Source: Streptomyces sp. ISL-11 (lineage in GTDB: Bacteria > Actinomycetota > Actinomycetes > Streptomycetales > Streptomycetaceae). From it: 64,000 nt of DNA. The stretch covers positions 1 through 64,000 of the forward strand of contig NZ_JAGGOL010000070.1 of the NCBI RefSeq assembly GCF_018614525.1, given 5' to 3'. The translations under genes were made by a program, and so were the position numbers. This document shows, piece by piece, positions 63,608 through 64,000 of the stretch. The notes below the pieces were generated by a model, which saw only the letters and a list, made by a program, of their open reading frames with translations, ran no database searches and had not been told where the DNA came from. Position 1 is the stretch's first letter; every line of letters starts with the position of its first letter.

Positions 63608-64000
63608 TCAGCCGCGCAAGGGGCCCTCGCAGCTGAAGTCCGCCGAGCCCGCGGGGCGACCGGACCAGATGTCGACCTTGCCGAAGGAGCAGTTCATGTC
63701 GGCGAAGTTGTTGGTGCCCTTCTTCGTGCGGTCGAGGATGAAGTAGTCGACCGTCTCGGACATGTCCTTGAAGACCAGGTCGGCGTTGCCCGGGTCGCTC
63801 AGGTTGGCGGTGACGCGGCCCGTACAGGTGAACCGGGGGCGCCCCGGTGCCTCGTTGGAGCGGCAGTCGGGTGCCATGCCGGTCGTGGCCTTGAAGGACG
63901 CGCGGACCGTGGCGGGGTGCCCGGCGTCCAGCCCGCCGACGGGCGTGAACGTGGTCGCGGGCACGTACAGGTCCTTGACCTTGGCGATCTGCTGGTCCAG
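63608..64000 (-). CDS. Secreted-type protein with paired cysteines, partial
   Basis: The frame is open to the window edge, so the N-terminus is missing. The visible 130 residues (LDQQIAKVKDLYVPATTFTP ... MAPDCRSNEAPGRPRFTC ... NFADMNCSFGKVDIWSGRP ... ADFSCEG) contain four Cys in two pairs and beta-rich sequence, as in exported Streptomyces proteins. No family recognised. It ends at a strong terminator. Confidence 0.68.
   Translation of the reverse strand: MDQQIAKVKDLYVPATTFTPVGGLDAGHPATVRASFKATTGMAPDCRSNEAPGRPRFTCTGRVTANLSDPGNADLVFKDMSETVDYFILDRTKKGTNNFADMNCSFGKVDIWSGRPAGSADFSCEGPLRG

Overview
The window is high-GC actinobacterial DNA, almost certainly Streptomyces. Codon third positions are strongly G/C, GTG and TTG starts are frequent, genes overlap as ATGA or GTGA, and the gene set (type I PKS, lutABC, twin-arginine sulfite-oxidase-like protein, many Streptomyces-type insertion sequences) fits that genus. 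All calls come from reading translations and motifs by eye; no database search was run.

Region 1 (1-13.5 kb) is dense in mobile DNA around a small terpene locus. A frameshifted IS630 transposase is followed by a secreted protein, a class I terpene synthase and a GMC oxidoreductase with a ferredoxin-like Cys cluster (1.2-4.6 kb). Then comes a nested set: an IS5-type transposase in three pieces on the minus strand, split by an intact IS110 element and by a complete group II intron (GTGCG 5' end, domain V and a 593-aa reverse transcriptase). An ISL3 copy with a perfect 31-bp inverted repeat but two in-frame stops, and an IS6 copy, follow.

Region 2 (13.5-34.7 kb) looks like a lipid/polyketide biosynthetic cluster with two divergent arms. 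The leftward arm encodes a Cys/His-rich repeat protein, an AarF/UbiB-type kinase, the broken 5' end of a second PKS, a complete single-module fully reducing PKS (KS-AT-DH-ER-KR-ACP), a thioester-reductase/luciferase-like-monooxygenase fusion protein, and an ACP plus KAS II pair. The rightward arm encodes an alpha/beta hydrolase, KAS III, ACP, KAS II and a wax-ester-synthase/DGAT-like acyltransferase. The KAS III-ACP-KAS II trio has the same composition as RedP-RedQ-RedR of undecylprodigiosin biosynthesis. My inference is that a dedicated small fatty-acid synthase makes a primer, the PKS extends it, the reductase releases an aldehyde, the flavin/F420 domain oxidises it, and the acyltransferase esterifies a product. 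Two ACP-KAS II pairs plus the reductase-monooxygenase fusion make this the best candidate for an undescribed system. No pathway-specific regulator was recognised, but a 17-bp inverted repeat lies in the divergent promoter region and a 14-bp palindrome lies upstream of the PKS.

Region 3 (34.7-47 kb) is a second accessory stretch: remnants of IS1182, IS30, IS110, IS630 and IS5-like transposases, a TnsA-like fragment, two glycosidase/amidase genes without their 5' ends, a large membrane-anchored periplasmic-binding-protein-like sensor, and several unknown proteins.

Region 4 (47-64 kb) reads as ordinary chromosome: a MarR/ABC-exporter divergon, an SGNH hydrolase, an MHS-family transporter, a CoA transferase, GH2 beta-galactosidase, the lutABC lactate-oxidation operon, YjbQ, a D,D-carboxypeptidase, an Lrp regulator, a molybdopterin oxidoreductase and a partial secreted protein. 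No rRNA, tRNA, CRISPR array, integrase or origin was seen.
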